DNA of 52,940 bases from Gammaproteobacteria bacterium (GTDB taxonomy: Bacteria > Pseudomonadota > Gammaproteobacteria > Steroidobacterales > Foliamicaceae): contig JAPPHC010000024.1 in the NCBI GenBank assembly GCA_028821145.1, positions 1-52,940 on the forward strand. Reading direction: 5' to 3'. Made by a program: the position numbers and the translations under genes. Position 1 is the stretch's first letter, and the number at the start of each line of letters is the position of its first letter. A model generated the notes under the pieces. That model saw only the letters and a program-made list of their open reading frames with translations, was not told the DNA's origin and ran no database searches. Of this stretch, positions 17,754 to 27,155 are shown one piece after another.

Positions 17754-20700
17754 TTGATCCATGTTGTCGATGAAGTCCTCGATGATTCCACCGAGCGACA
17801 TTCCCGGAGGCGGAGTCCCGCCGCCGCCGTCGGTGTCGTCATCACCGCCGTCCGTCTGGTCGTTGTTGTCGTCATCGTCGGCGTCGTCCTTCAGTCCGGG
17901 TGTTTCCGGGCCCCTCGGTATCGGTCGATTGTCCCTTGCGTCGTCCTCGATCGTGACAATCAACTGGATGGGCCGATGCAACGCAATCGCGGGGAGTCCC
18001 TCGAACAGCCAACTGGGTGAGTTTGGCACAGGCGTGCTCAGCCCACCGCCATCGGTGGCGGTGAATGTGAGCACGATTTGAACGCCATTGCTCGGGTTGC
18101 CGTCCATATCATCCGCTTCGTAGTCGAATGTCGCGCCTCTAACAACATGCAATTCCCAGGTGCTTCCATCGCTGTCTGGATCCCGCACGTCATCGTCGCC
18201 ACCTGTCTTCCTGATCACGAAACGATCGTCGCCGGAAACGGTGACCTCGTGGGTGCCGAACCCGTGGCGAACAGCATTCTCGTCCTGCACGTCAATTACG
18301 GCCAGCACTTCTCTGCCCGTATGCTCGACATTCTCCATAATGGAGATCTCCGGAAGATTGGTCGTGCCATACGCGGTTCGGTACAGAACCTCGCCGTTGG
18401 TAGCAGAAGTATCAGCCTGGAGTGCGATTGGGGCATTGTTGGCATCATTATTGTCGTCAGGATCAGTGCTAGTCGCTTCCGCATCCTGCCGGAACGTAAT
18501 GGTCGTAGGCGCCACGTTGATCCGCAGGCTCACCTCAGCAGAGTCCCCCGCTCCCGCGTTGGTACTACCGCTCAAAGTGTCGTTCGACGTTATGTTCAGC
18601 TTCAGCACATTACCCGCGCCGTCGTCGGCGTTGCCATCATGGCCCCGATACTTGTCGCTCAGGTAAGTAAGCTTTCCGCTTCTGGCATCGAAAACCAGCA
18701 CGCCGCCGCCATTGGCATCAGTTTGTTGATACACATACGTAGTACCGGTTGGGGTTGGAGTGGCTACCAACTCGACATCGGGATCGCCGGGCCGTTCCAG
18801 ATTCGTCGCCGTAAAGCGCAGGAGGAAGCTCGGAGTGTCAGGATCCTGGAAGAGACTGGTCAGCGGAACCGTATCCTCGATCGTTGCGTTGTGGTTCGCG
18901 CGTGATACGGCAAGGAAGCCGTGTCCCGTTCCCCCAACGCTGCCCTCGATTTCGTAATCGCTCTCCCGGACCGGACGTTGGTCTGAGGGGGTCCCCCCAA
19001 TCACATTACCAGTAGTGTCGGCGTTAGTAACATCGACAGTCGTTACCGCCGTCACGCCCGGATTGTCCGGATCCCGGCTCATGTACGAAACCACCGCGCG
19101 AATATTTTCCCCGGCATGCGCCTGGGTCAGGCGCAGATCACCGGTGGCGCCGGGAATATCTACCCAATTGCCGCTCTCCTGTATCTGCCACTGCACCGAG
19201 AACGTCGTGTTCGGAACTTCCACGCTCAACGTGCCGCCCGGATTGGGGCTTCCGTTAATTATGGCCGTGGCAAGCGGCGGAGCGCCCGTGGCGTCGCGAA
19301 CATCCGACACCTGGATCGGATCGCTGACGACCCTTTCCCTGGCCGCATTGTCGCCGGTATCAGCGTCATAGGTGGCTACCGCACGGTAGTACATCCCTTC
19401 GCCGTCATCCAGACTCAATGTCGTCACGCCGGTCGCGGCGTCGAAGGTGACATCATCGTCATCTACCGCTGTCCAGCCGCCGCGTCCATTCGTGGAGACT
19501 TCGAAGGAAATGATCGCGTCATCGGGAATACCATCAGGAGTGGTATCGGTAGGATCCTCATTATCAACAAGATCAGTCGGATCAGGCACCACCGTGCCTC
19601 CAGAAGCAGGAACGAAGGGATAGTCGCCGTCCACAATACGCAGATCGGTGTTCGCGACCGTCAGGGTGTCCGAATTGGCGAGGATGGTGATATCCGCTGT
19701 CCCGCGATCCGGCGTGTTGCTGACCGCCCGTGAAGTGGTCGCCACGTTGATAGCAGGAGAATCCGCGGTAACAGTCGGAGTTGCAGTAAATGCCGTTCCT
19801 ACGAGTTGGCCTCGCAACGAGACACTCTCAGCATCCTGCGAGCCATCATTGGTTGAGGACGTAATGGGAACGTCGTAGTAGTTGACGACCACCCGGATCT
19901 CGTGGCCGACATCCCCCTGGACCGGAGTGTAGGTATTGCTGGTGCCATGAGCTCTTACGACGACGGTGTCGTCCGACAAGTCATCCGCATCGCTGCCGTC
20001 ATCTGTCACCCTGTACCAGGTGTATAACACCAGTGCAGGCTCGGCGCTGCCGGCCAGATCGGGATCCCTGTTGTCGTTGAAGTTCGCCGTTAGCCTGCTG
20101 CCTTCCCGGACGCTGCCGCTAAGAGTGACGGCGCCTTCCTCAATGGCAACGTTCTCATCGATGATCGAAACGTTGTATGTTCTTTCGCCCGTTTCGCCTC
20201 TGCCGCGATCATCGGTGGCTGACAGCGTAAAGCTGCCGCGATCGCCTTGGTTGTTGCGTTCCGTACGGTCGATCGCGACGATGACCACCATTTGATCCGG
20301 CTCAGTTCCAGTGCCGGGCTCATCGTTGTTGGTGCCAATGATCACCGTATCGTATGTGGTCTGGTCACCGGCTGGGCCAATGGCGACTGTCGTGCCATCA
20401 CTAGTAGGCCAGGGAATGTTGTCGTCAGTCTCGGCTGCATTACCATCCCGACCAGGCGCGATGTCGCTCCAGTCGGCCGGCCCGCGCCAGATGTCGACCC
20501 ACGAACCCGAAGTTTCAGCATCGAATTCCAACTGGTTGTCGCTGTCCGAATCGTCAGTCCAGAGATCTCCCAGTTTGATGTACAACAACTTGACGTTGGT
20601 TGCGTCCTGCTCAACTCGTAAGTCGGTACTCTGGACAAGCGCTGTTGTGTCAGTGCTACTTGCCGCCGGTGCCCTCGGTGCTTCATCCGTGTCCGCAATC

Positions 20701-23063
20701 CCAAAATCGAACTGTGCATCGTCATCTTCCAATGTCGTGACGCCGTCCGAGATCTCGAGCGTGACTTCGATTTCATCCACCGACTCGTAGTTCAGCAACC
20801 GGGTCGTGTCGATATACGGACTGGGGTTCGTGTCGACAGCTTCAAGGTGGAAGGTCCAGCCGATGCTGCTCGGGGTCGGATCGGACAACTGCAACGCCGC
20901 GGCGTAGCCGGGGCCACCCGTAGTCGCGTCGCCGTCGTCATTGGTCCAGAGGCGCATCGGCGTTGCCCGCTGGCCGTCAGAATTAAGACCATCGTTCGCG
21001 GTTGTATCGCCACCGGTACCTGAATCGTCGCCATCGTGGTCCACCAACGTCACGTTGTTCGGGTCTGTGATTCTGGGTCCTGTGGGGTTAGCCGGATCCG
21101 GAATGCCGTCCGGATTCGTAATGGCCTTGATTCTCACCGTCTTCAGCGCGAATTGGTGATCGGGAATGTTCTGGTCTTCATCTTCTACCCGGAACGTGAG
21201 AACCCTCCGTTCACCCGAACCCTCGCGGTACTCCGGCCTGGAGGTAAGAACATTGAGATCAGGACCTTCGTTATCCTTCGTAAGGGTGCCGTCGTCCGCC
21301 GCATCGGACCAGGCCACGTTCAGATTGAAGGACTTGGATGCCGATTGGCCGTCCTCATCGGTGGCCGTAACGGTGACGCGATAGACGCCCCGGACGGGCT
21401 TCACGTCCTTAACGTTAGTGATATGGCCCGTTTCCTCGTCGATCTGCAGCCAGGAGGGTCCGGATATGGAATAGGTCAGGCTGTCGCCCGCTCTAAGGTC
21501 CTGGTCCGTAAAGGCCGGGAACCTGTCTCCATCGTCCTGGTTTTCCAGCTCAAAGCTCACCCAATCGCCGTCATCGATGTCCCCGGCGTCGAGACTGTCG
21601 TCTATGGTGGCCCACCAGTTGCCGATCGTGCCGCCTCGCGGCGCGTCGTTCACGTCGTTGATGACGACGGCGAACGTAACCGGATCAGACCGGAATCCTT
21701 CGTAATCGCCGTCCTCGTCCCTTTCGCCGTTTCTGTCTATGGCGCGGAGCGTCACCAATACTTCGCCGCTCTCCCTTTCGCGATCCAGGGATTCCCCTTC
21801 CTTCAGCGCCAGCCACTTGCGGCCGTCCTCGTGCCTGATCTCGAAACGGTCGTCATCCACGGTGATCAGGTGCTGGCCATAGGGATGATGCGGACTGTCG
21901 ATATCGTCCACCACGATCTCGCCCAGCACCACGCCGGAAGCGTCGCCTTCGGTTACCTCAACTTCGATGACGGACTGGCCGTCGTCGATCAGGTTGATGC
22001 CGGTGGGCCTGTCGTTGCCGTCGTCCACGACCACGTAGAAGCTCACGGTCGCCGTCTCGCCGCCGTTGTCGGTGGCGGTAATGGTGACCATGTGCTCGGC
22101 AGCGCTTTCGGCGCCAGTCGTGGGCGGCGTGCCCTGCAGGATGCCGGTCATGGAACCGTCGTCACCGTGTCGGGTGACCAGTTCCAGCCAGTCCGGTCCG
22201 CCGCTCAGCGTCCAACTGTCGATCGTGTCGCTCCCCTCAGGGTCGCTGAACAGTGACATGAGATCGACCTCATGGCTCAGCGCCTTACCGGCTTCCGCGG
22301 CAACGTTGCCGACTTCGCCGACCGCGACCGGAGCTTCGTTCACGTCGGTGACCATCACGGTTACGTCCTGACTGGCCGTGTTGCCGGCGCTGTCCGTATA
22401 GGTAACGGTGACCGTGATTTCGCTGCCGGCCTCATGATCGAGGCTGGCGCCGGCCGCGAGATGCAGCCACAGACCGTCCTCGGGGTCGAGGATCACCGCA
22501 AAGCGGTCGTCACTCACCGAGGTAGCGGCCACGCCGGCGTCGCCGGTGAGCATGTCCGCATCGGCAGCGTCAGGGTCCATCACCTCAATAAGGGCCAGGG
22601 GTGGAGCGTCGTCGCGTGTGGCGTTCTCGGCGATAGTCAGGCTCGAGATCACGCCCGGATGTCCGGGGACCTCCTCGCCGTCGCGCACGTCGATGGAGGG
22701 GTCCTCGTTCACGTCGTTGACCGTGATGCTCACCGTAGCCGTGGCGTCGTCGCCATCGGAGACGGCGGTAAGGGTGACCTCGATCATTCCGCCTTCGACG
22801 TTCTCGAAGTCGAGGCTCATGCCGTCCTTCAGTTTCAGGTTCCCGTCGGCGACTTCGAAGTAGTCGTTGTCAACCGTAACTTCGGTTGAGTTCTCGGTCG
22901 TTACCGCGGCAATGGTTGCGCCGTCGTCGTTCTCATCCACCGAGGCTTCAGCGTCCACCATGATCGTCGCTGCCGGAGGAGGTGGCGGCGGCGGAGGCGG
23001 CGGCGGAGGGGGCGGTGGTGGAGGAGGAGGAGATGTCGGCCAATTAGTATCAATTAGTTTCAT
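17691..23063 (-). CDS. Giant cadherin-like repeat protein B, 5'-truncated paralogue of A
   Basis: 1790 residues from ATG 23063. From the 19-proline tract onward the order of segments matches A: first cadherin-like unit ending DVNEDP, second ending DVNEAP, later DVNDAP, then Ig-like/strand-rich parts and the C-terminal block ending LTIDDGLDIL. The first two units and the last block are about 85-100% identical to A at DNA level; the middle has drifted much further. The N-terminal hydrophobic segment and GGGG of A are missing. Homology stops at GGCCGAC (23041-23035), and the residues before the prolines (MKLIDTNWPTS) come from AT-rich foreign DNA. No Shine-Dalgarno sequence precedes the ATG and the frame is open upstream without a better start. 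B may be silent, a donor for recombination, or a secreted form if export needs only the C-terminus. Confidence 0.7.
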   Translation of the reverse strand: MKLIDTNWPTSPPPPPPPPPPPPPPPPPPPAATIMVDAEASVDENDDGATIAAVTTENSTEVTVDNDYFEVADGNLKLKDGMSLDFENVEGGMIEVTLTAVSDGDDATATVSITVNDVNEDPSIDVRDGEEVPGHPGVISSLTIAENATRDDAPPLALIEVMDPDAADADMLTGDAGVAATSVSDDRFAVILDPEDGLWLHLAAGASLDHEAGSEITVTVTYTDSAGNTASQDVTVMVTDVNEAPVAVGEVGNVAAEAGKALSHEVDLMSLFSDPEGSDTIDSWTLSGGPDWLELVTRHGDDGSMTGILQGTPPTTGAESAAEHMVTITATDNGGETATVSFYVVVDDGNDRPTGINLIDDGQSVIEVEVTEGDASGVVLGEIVVDDIDSPHHPYGQHLITVDDDRFEIRHEDGRKWLALKEGESLDRERESGEVLVTLRAIDRNGERDEDGDYEGFRSDPVTFAVVINDVNDAPRGGTIGNWWATIDDSLDAGDIDDGDWVSFELENQDDGDRFPAFTDQDLRAGDSLTYSISGPSWLQIDEETGHITNVKDVKPVRGVYRVTVTATDEDGQSASKSFNLNVAWSDAADDGTLTKDNEGPDLNVLTSRPEYREGSGERRVLTFRVEDEDQNIPDHQFALKTVRIKAITNPDGIPDPANPTGPRITDPNNVTLVDHDGDDSGTGGDTTANDGLNSDGQRATPMRLWTNDDGDATTGGPGYAAALQLSDPTPSSIGWTFHLEAVDTNPSPYIDTTRLLNYESVDEIEVTLEISDGVTTLEDDDAQFDFGIADTDEAPRAPAASSTDTTALVQSTDLRVEQDATNVKLLYIKLGDLWTDDSDSDNQLEFDAETSGSWVDIWRGPADWSDIAPGRDGNAAETDDNIPWPTSDGTTVAIGPAGDQTTYDTVIIGTNNDEPGTGTEPDQMVVIVAIDRTERNNQGDRGSFTLSATDDRGRGETGERTYNVSIIDENVAIEEGAVTLSGSVREGSRLTANFNDNRDPDLAGSAEPALVLYTWYRVTDDGSDADDLSDDTVVVRAHGTSNTYTPVQGDVGHEIRVVVNYYDVPITSSTNDGSQDAESVSLRGQLVGTAFTATPTVTADSPAINVATTSRAVSNTPDRGTADITILANSDTLTVANTDLRIVDGDYPFVPASGGTVVPDPTDLVDNEDPTDTTPDGIPDDAIISFEVSTNGRGGWTAVDDDDVTFDAATGVTTLSLDDGEGMYYRAVATYDADTGDNAARERVVSDPIQVSDVRDATGAPPLATAIINGSPNPGGTLSVEVPNTTFSVQWQIQESGNWVDIPGATGDLRLTQAHAGENIRAVVSYMSRDPDNPGVTAVTTVDVTNADTTGNVIGGTPSDQRPVRESDYEIEGSVGGTGHGFLAVSRANHNATIEDTVPLTSLFQDPDTPSFLLRFTATNLERPGDPDVELVATPTPTGTTYVYQQTDANGGGVLVFDARSGKLTYLSDKYRGHDGNADDGAGNVLKLNITSNDTLSGSTNAGAGDSAEVSLRINVAPTTITFRQDAEATSTDPDDNNDANNAPIALQADTSATNGEVLYRTAYGTTNLPEISIMENVEHTGREVLAVIDVQDENAVRHGFGTHEVTVSGDDRFVIRKTGGDDDVRDPDSDGSTWELHVVRGATFDYEADDMDGNPSNGVQIVLTFTATDGGGLSTPVPNSPSWLFEGLPAIALHRPIQLIVTIEDDARDNRPIPRGPETPGLKDDADDDDNNDQTDGGDDDTDGGGGTPPPGMSLGGIIEDFIDNMDQGDQDLLEDFLLTIDDGLDIL

Positions 23064-23090
23064 AAAGTGCCATAAAGAACTATAAGACGC
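23041..23090 (+). repeat. AT-rich 10-bp phased repeats beside the integrase gene
   Basis: Five consecutive 10-mers: CAATTAGTAT, CAATTAGTTT, CATAAAGTGC, CATAAAGAAC, TATAAGACGC. Repeats spaced at one helical turn in an AT-rich island, 100 bp upstream of a tyrosine integrase and exactly at the break of gene B, resemble integrase arm-binding sites of an attachment region. A core site cannot be defined from one end. Confidence 0.45.
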
Positions 23091-23185
23091 TGATATAATT
23101 GAATAATGCCGATTCCGGGGTTTCTTAAGGCCCCTTTTGGTGTCAGACAGTCCTTCGATTTCTGTAATAGCGGAAGTGATAATTC

Positions 23186-24370
23186 ATGAAACGGCCGAAC
23201 CGGCTTTCGACGACGTTCGTGAATAAGATCAGCCGGCCCGGCCGGTATGGCGATGGCCGGGGCGGTTTCGGGCTGAGTCTCCTGGTCAAGCCGAAACGCG
23301 CGGGCGGACTGTCCAAGACCTGGTCGCAGCGGGTGATGCTGTCAGGCAGGGCCCTCAATATCGGGCTGGGCGCCTATCCGATCGTGACGCTGGCGGAAGC
23401 CCGCGAGCGGGCGCTGAACAACCGCCGCGCGATCGCGAAAGGCGAGGATCCGCGCAGAAAGCCGCGCTTTGTTCCCACGTTTGCGGATGCGCTGGAAGAG
23501 ACCATCCGGATTCAGTCCCAGGCATGGAAGGAGGGAGGCAAGAGCGAACGCCAGTGGCGTTCGAGCATGCGCAATTACGCGCTGTCTCAATTGGGGAAGT
23601 TGCCGGTCGATTCGATTGAGCCGCGGGACGTGATGAACGTGTTGCTGCCCATCTGGAGCACAAAGCCGGAATCGGCGCGGCGCATTCGCCAGCGCATCGG
23701 CGCGGTAATGAAGTGGGCGGTCGCGCAGGGCTACCGTACCGACAATCCCGCGGGAGACGCGCTCGGGGCGGCGCTGCCGAAGATCTCGAACGCCCAGACG
23801 CACTACCGCGCCCTTCCTTACGGCCAGGTTGCCGCTGCCCTGCACAAGGCCAGGGCCGCGAACGCCTACCCGGCGAAGGTGCTTTGCCTCGAGTTTCTTA
23901 CCCTTTGCGCGGTGCGTAACAGCGAAGCCCGGCTTGCGCTGTGGGATGAAGTCGACGAGGAGAGTGCCACCTGGACAATACCGGCCGGGAGGATGAAGGC
24001 CAATCGCGAGCATCGCGTGCCCTTGTCGAGCCGGGCGCTCGAGGTGCTGGCGCAGGCGCGGGAGTTGCGGGACCACACGGGGTATTTGTTTCCGTCCTCA
24101 CGGGGCCGCCCCATGGGTGAAAACACCCTTGCCAGGTTCTGCCGCGAACTGAACCTGGGCTGCGTTCCGCACGGCATGCGCAGCAGTTTCCGGGACTGGT
24201 CCGCCGAGTGTACGGACGCTCCGCGCGAGGTCTGCGAAATCGCGCTCGCGCACGTCAATTCGGACCGCGTGGAGCGGGCCTACCGGCGCACCGATCTCTT
24301 CGAGCGCCGGCGGACGCTGATGGAGCAATGGGCGCTGTTTCTGAACGGCCCGGCCGGCGCTGACTCCTAG
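23186..24370 (+). CDS. P4-type tyrosine integrase
   Basis: 394 residues, full length. The N-terminal DUF4102-like domain (about 1-95: LGAYPIVTLAEARERALNNR, KGEDPRRK) precedes a SAM-like core-binding domain and the catalytic domain. Visible catalytic elements: Arg in LCAVRNSEARLALWDEVD, HRVPLS, the HGMRSSFRDW box, HVNSDRVERAYRR with the nucleophilic Tyr in AYRRTDLF. Such enzymes insert and excise genomic islands, often at tRNA genes; no tRNA is visible here. Its stop codon overlaps that of the kinase gene on the other strand (shared CTAG). With the AlpA-like gene 2.4 kb away it marks this part as mobile or once mobile. Confidence 0.9.
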   Translation: MKRPNRLSTTFVNKISRPGRYGDGRGGFGLSLLVKPKRAGGLSKTWSQRVMLSGRALNIGLGAYPIVTLAEARERALNNRRAIAKGEDPRRKPRFVPTFADALEETIRIQSQAWKEGGKSERQWRSSMRNYALSQLGKLPVDSIEPRDVMNVLLPIWSTKPESARRIRQRIGAVMKWAVAQGYRTDNPAGDALGAALPKISNAQTHYRALPYGQVAAALHKARAANAYPAKVLCLEFLTLCAVRNSEARLALWDEVDEESATWTIPAGRMKANREHRVPLSSRALEVLAQARELRDHTGYLFPSSRGRPMGENTLARFCRELNLGCVPHGMRSSFRDWSAECTDAPREVCEIALAHVNSDRVERAYRRTDLFERRRTLMEQWALFLNGPAGADS

Positions 24371-26727
24371 TTCCGGCGGCCTGCCGGTACGGGCATGCGG
24401 TAGCCGACTCCGCGTTCGCTGAAGATCCAGGCAGGATCCTCGGCGCTGTCGCCGAGCTTGCGGCGCAGGTTCCTGACGATCACGCGCACCCGGTTCACGT
24501 CGGCATCGTCGCCCCGTCCCCAGACGCGGTGCAGGAGCGTATTGTGGCGGACTACCCGGCCTGCCTGGCGGGAGAGCAGGGCCAGGAGTCCGTATTCGGT
24601 GGGCGTAAGCGCAACGGGGCGCCCGGACACGGTGACCTTGCGTGACTCGTAATTGATGGCGAGCCGGCCATGCACGAACGGCTTTGGGTCGTCGTTCCGG
24701 CGCAGCGCCGCCCGTACGCGCGCCACCAGCTCGGCTCGCGAGAAGGGCTTTCCGATGTAGTCCACGGCGCCCGCTTCGAACGCGCGCACGATGGTCTCGT
24801 CACGGCCGTAGCCGGAGATGAAGATGACCGGCAGGTCGGAAAGCCCCGGAACCCGGCGTAGCAGTTCGATGACGTCGGCCGTAGGCAGGACCAGGTCGAG
24901 CAGCGCGAGATGCGGCCGCTGGATGCGAACGATGCGGCCGAGGTCCTGCGGTGTTCCTGTAACCAGCGGTTCGAAGCCGGCGTCCGCCAGAGCGTCGCGG
25001 GCAAAACGCAGCGTGCGCGGGTCGTCGTCAAGTACCAGTATGCGCCGGGGTTCCGCGGTTCCTGCGTCCCGCGAGTGGGAAACCGGCGTGTCGGGAGCGT
25101 GCGCCTCGGCCTCCGCCCCGGCCTGTGCCGGGACGGTGAAGGTGACGGTCGTGCCCCGGCCGGGGCCATCGCTCTCGGCTCGAATGCGTCCGCCGTGTGC
25201 CTCGACCAGGCCTCGGCAGATTGCCAGTCCAAGACCGTGTCGCGCCGTGCCGCCGGTGACGCGCTTGCGGAACAGGTGCGGCAGCAATTCCCGGGCGATG
25301 CCGCTGCCGTCGTCGGCGACCGAGACGGCGACGTGCGCGCCGTCGCTTGCGGCGGTGATGCGGATGGGGGCCGATTCGGGCGCGTGCCGGGCGGCATTGG
25401 CAAGCAGGTTGTCGAGCACCTGCGCGACGCGCCGCCGGTCCGCCATGACCAGGGGCAGGCCGGCCGGAAGGTCCACGACGATTCCGTGGCGGCCGCCGCC
25501 CGCCAGGAAGGCGGAGCGGGCGCGCTCCACCAGGTCGGCCACCCTGGACGGCTCCGGAAAGACCGACAGCGTGCCCGAGTCGATGCGGCCGGCGTCGAGG
25601 AGGTCGCTCACGATGTGCCGCATGTGTCTGGCCTGCTCGGCGATGATGCGGAAGAATTCCCGCATCTCCGCCTGGTCGAGGTCCGAAATGTCCTCGAGCA
25701 ACGTGTCCGCCGATCCCTTGATGGCGGCCAGGGGTGCGCGCAGCTCGTGGCTGACCAGCTCCAGGAACTCCGCGCGCATGCGCTCGATCTCGTCTAGAGG
25801 CGCTAGGTCCTGCATGGCCACGACGACTGACGCGCCGCGGCCGTCTTCCGCCTCGATCGGGGTGACGTTGATGAGAATGCGGACGCTGCGCCCATCCGGG
25901 ACGGAGAGAACCACTTCCTCTGAGCGCACGGTTTCGGAGTTCATGAACCGCTCCTCGTGCGGCAGGTCGGCGGGCGATATCTCGCGGCCGTCGCTGCGCC
26001 GGAAGGACAGCACCTCCAGGACATCCTCGACGTTGCGGCCGGGTGTGCGAAGGGTCTCGACGATGCGCCGCGCCTCGCGGTTTACCGACAATACCTGGCC
26101 GGTGTTCGCGTCGAACACGGCCACGCCGACCGGCGAGGTCTCGACCAGCGCCTCCAGATCGGCCCTGGCGCGGCGTTCGCTGCGATGCGCGCGGGCGTTG
26201 GCGATCGAGACCGCCGCCTGGGCCGCGAACACCATGAGGAGTTCCTCGTCAGCCTCGGTGAACTCCCCGCCGCCCGTCTTCTCGTAGAGGAAGAAGTTGC
26301 CCACGCTGACGCCGCGATGGAGCATCGGCGTGCACTGGAAGGCGGTGGCGGAGATCGGCGGCGCCGGCAGTCCGAGCGCGCGCACGTATTCTGCGGAGTT
26401 GGCGTGGCGCAGCGGCGCCCGCAGCTCCCTGAAGTGCTCGAAAAGGCCCAAGTTGCCGGGCCAGGCCAGAAGCTCGCGCTGATTTTCGGGTGCGAAGCCC
26501 GAGAAATAGGCGTCGCTGGGGGCGCCCGTCTCGTCCACGGTGGCAATGATTCCCACGCGCGCGCCGGTCAGGGCGCGGGAGCTGTCGATGATCTCGCGCA
26601 GCACGGTATCGAGGTCCAGGCTCGCGCCGATGCGCAGCATGGCGTCCGTGAGCGACGAGTCGCGGCCGTACCCTTCATTTTGGGTATTTCTACATGAAAC
26701 TGACATGATAAGAACCATTTTATACAT
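24367..26727 (-). CDS. Single-chain two-component system: GAF-PAS-histidine kinase-receiver-winged-helix protein
   Basis: 786 residues. GAF domain about 28-180, PAS about 190-310, HisKA with phospho-acceptor His327 (VSHELRAPL), ATPase with N-box LDNLLANAARH (about 438) and G-boxes ADDGSGI and HGLGLAI, then a receiver (562-680) with acidic pocket DDD, Asp611 and Lys660, then an OmpR-type winged helix (686-784: LTPTEYGLLALL, VRVIVRNLRRKLG, RGVGYRMP). A sensor and its DNA-binding output on one chain are uncommon, because most hybrids end with the receiver. There is no membrane segment, so it should sense a cytoplasmic cue through GAF/PAS. The start is uncertain: ATG 26727, 26706 or 26640. It is divergent from the AlpA-like gene (29 nt apart). 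Confidence 0.88.
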   Translation of the reverse strand: MYKMVLIMSVSCRNTQNEGYGRDSSLTDAMLRIGASLDLDTVLREIIDSSRALTGARVGIIATVDETGAPSDAYFSGFAPENQRELLAWPGNLGLFEHFRELRAPLRHANSAEYVRALGLPAPPISATAFQCTPMLHRGVSVGNFFLYEKTGGGEFTEADEELLMVFAAQAAVSIANARAHRSERRARADLEALVETSPVGVAVFDANTGQVLSVNREARRIVETLRTPGRNVEDVLEVLSFRRSDGREISPADLPHEERFMNSETVRSEEVVLSVPDGRSVRILINVTPIEAEDGRGASVVVAMQDLAPLDEIERMRAEFLELVSHELRAPLAAIKGSADTLLEDISDLDQAEMREFFRIIAEQARHMRHIVSDLLDAGRIDSGTLSVFPEPSRVADLVERARSAFLAGGGRHGIVVDLPAGLPLVMADRRRVAQVLDNLLANAARHAPESAPIRITAASDGAHVAVSVADDGSGIARELLPHLFRKRVTGGTARHGLGLAICRGLVEAHGGRIRAESDGPGRGTTVTFTVPAQAGAEAEAHAPDTPVSHSRDAGTAEPRRILVLDDDPRTLRFARDALADAGFEPLVTGTPQDLGRIVRIQRPHLALLDLVLPTADVIELLRRVPGLSDLPVIFISGYGRDETIVRAFEAGAVDYIGKPFSRAELVARVRAALRRNDDPKPFVHGRLAINYESRKVTVSGRPVALTPTEYGLLALLSRQAGRVVRHNTLLHRVWGRGDDADVNRVRVIVRNLRRKLGDSAEDPAWIFSERGVGYRMPVPAGRRN

Positions 26728-26756
26728 ATAAAGCTAACGGTACAGCAGGCAAAATC

Positions 26757-26975
26757 ATGTTCATGGATCAGGAGCGCATGCTCGGCCTGCGGTCGGTGGT
26801 ATTGAGGACGGGCCTCAGCAAGAGCACCTTGTATCGCCTCATCAAGCAGGGCAGCTTTCCGCCGCCTCTGCAGTTGGCGCCAAGGGCCGTTCGATGGCGC
26901 TCCGACGAGGTCGATGAGTGGCTGTCGAACCGCCCCCGCAGCTGCGGACCCACCACCTTCCGCGAAGTCAACTAA
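26757..26975 (+). CDS. AlpA-family helix-turn-helix regulator
   Basis: 72 residues: MLGLRSVVLRTGLSKSTLYR (helix-turn-helix), LIKQGSFPPPLQL, RAVRWRSDEVDEWLSNRP. This is the MerR-like excisionase/AlpA fold of phage and island regulators. AlpA-type proteins often activate a cognate P4-type integrase gene, and one lies 2.4 kb upstream. ATG 26757 or 26763 could start it. It shares a short divergent promoter region with the kinase fusion, so each could control the other. Confidence 0.85.
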   Translation: MFMDQERMLGLRSVVLRTGLSKSTLYRLIKQGSFPPPLQLAPRAVRWRSDEVDEWLSNRPRSCGPTTFREVN

Positions 26976-27155
26976 CCCCCTCAGCCCTGAAATCGATATC
27001 AATATAAAGCGTCGACCAGACATCATCAGCGAATTGATGCTCCTTATCGCGACGGTATTCGGGCTGTGGATGTTGATCGCCTTGTTCGGATGCGAAGGCC
27101 GGCCGTTCGGGTAAAGCCCGCGTCAAGTTGGGTATCTAATCCCCTAAATTCATCC

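Noticed and set aside
23186-24370. tRNA gene or tRNA 3' end as integration site near the integrase
   Set aside because: I could not find a cloverleaf or a tRNA 3' end in the flanking DNA.
27037-27114. 25-codon hydrophobic peptide
   Set aside because: No good ribosome binding site and too short to support as a gene; noted in the intergenic entry.
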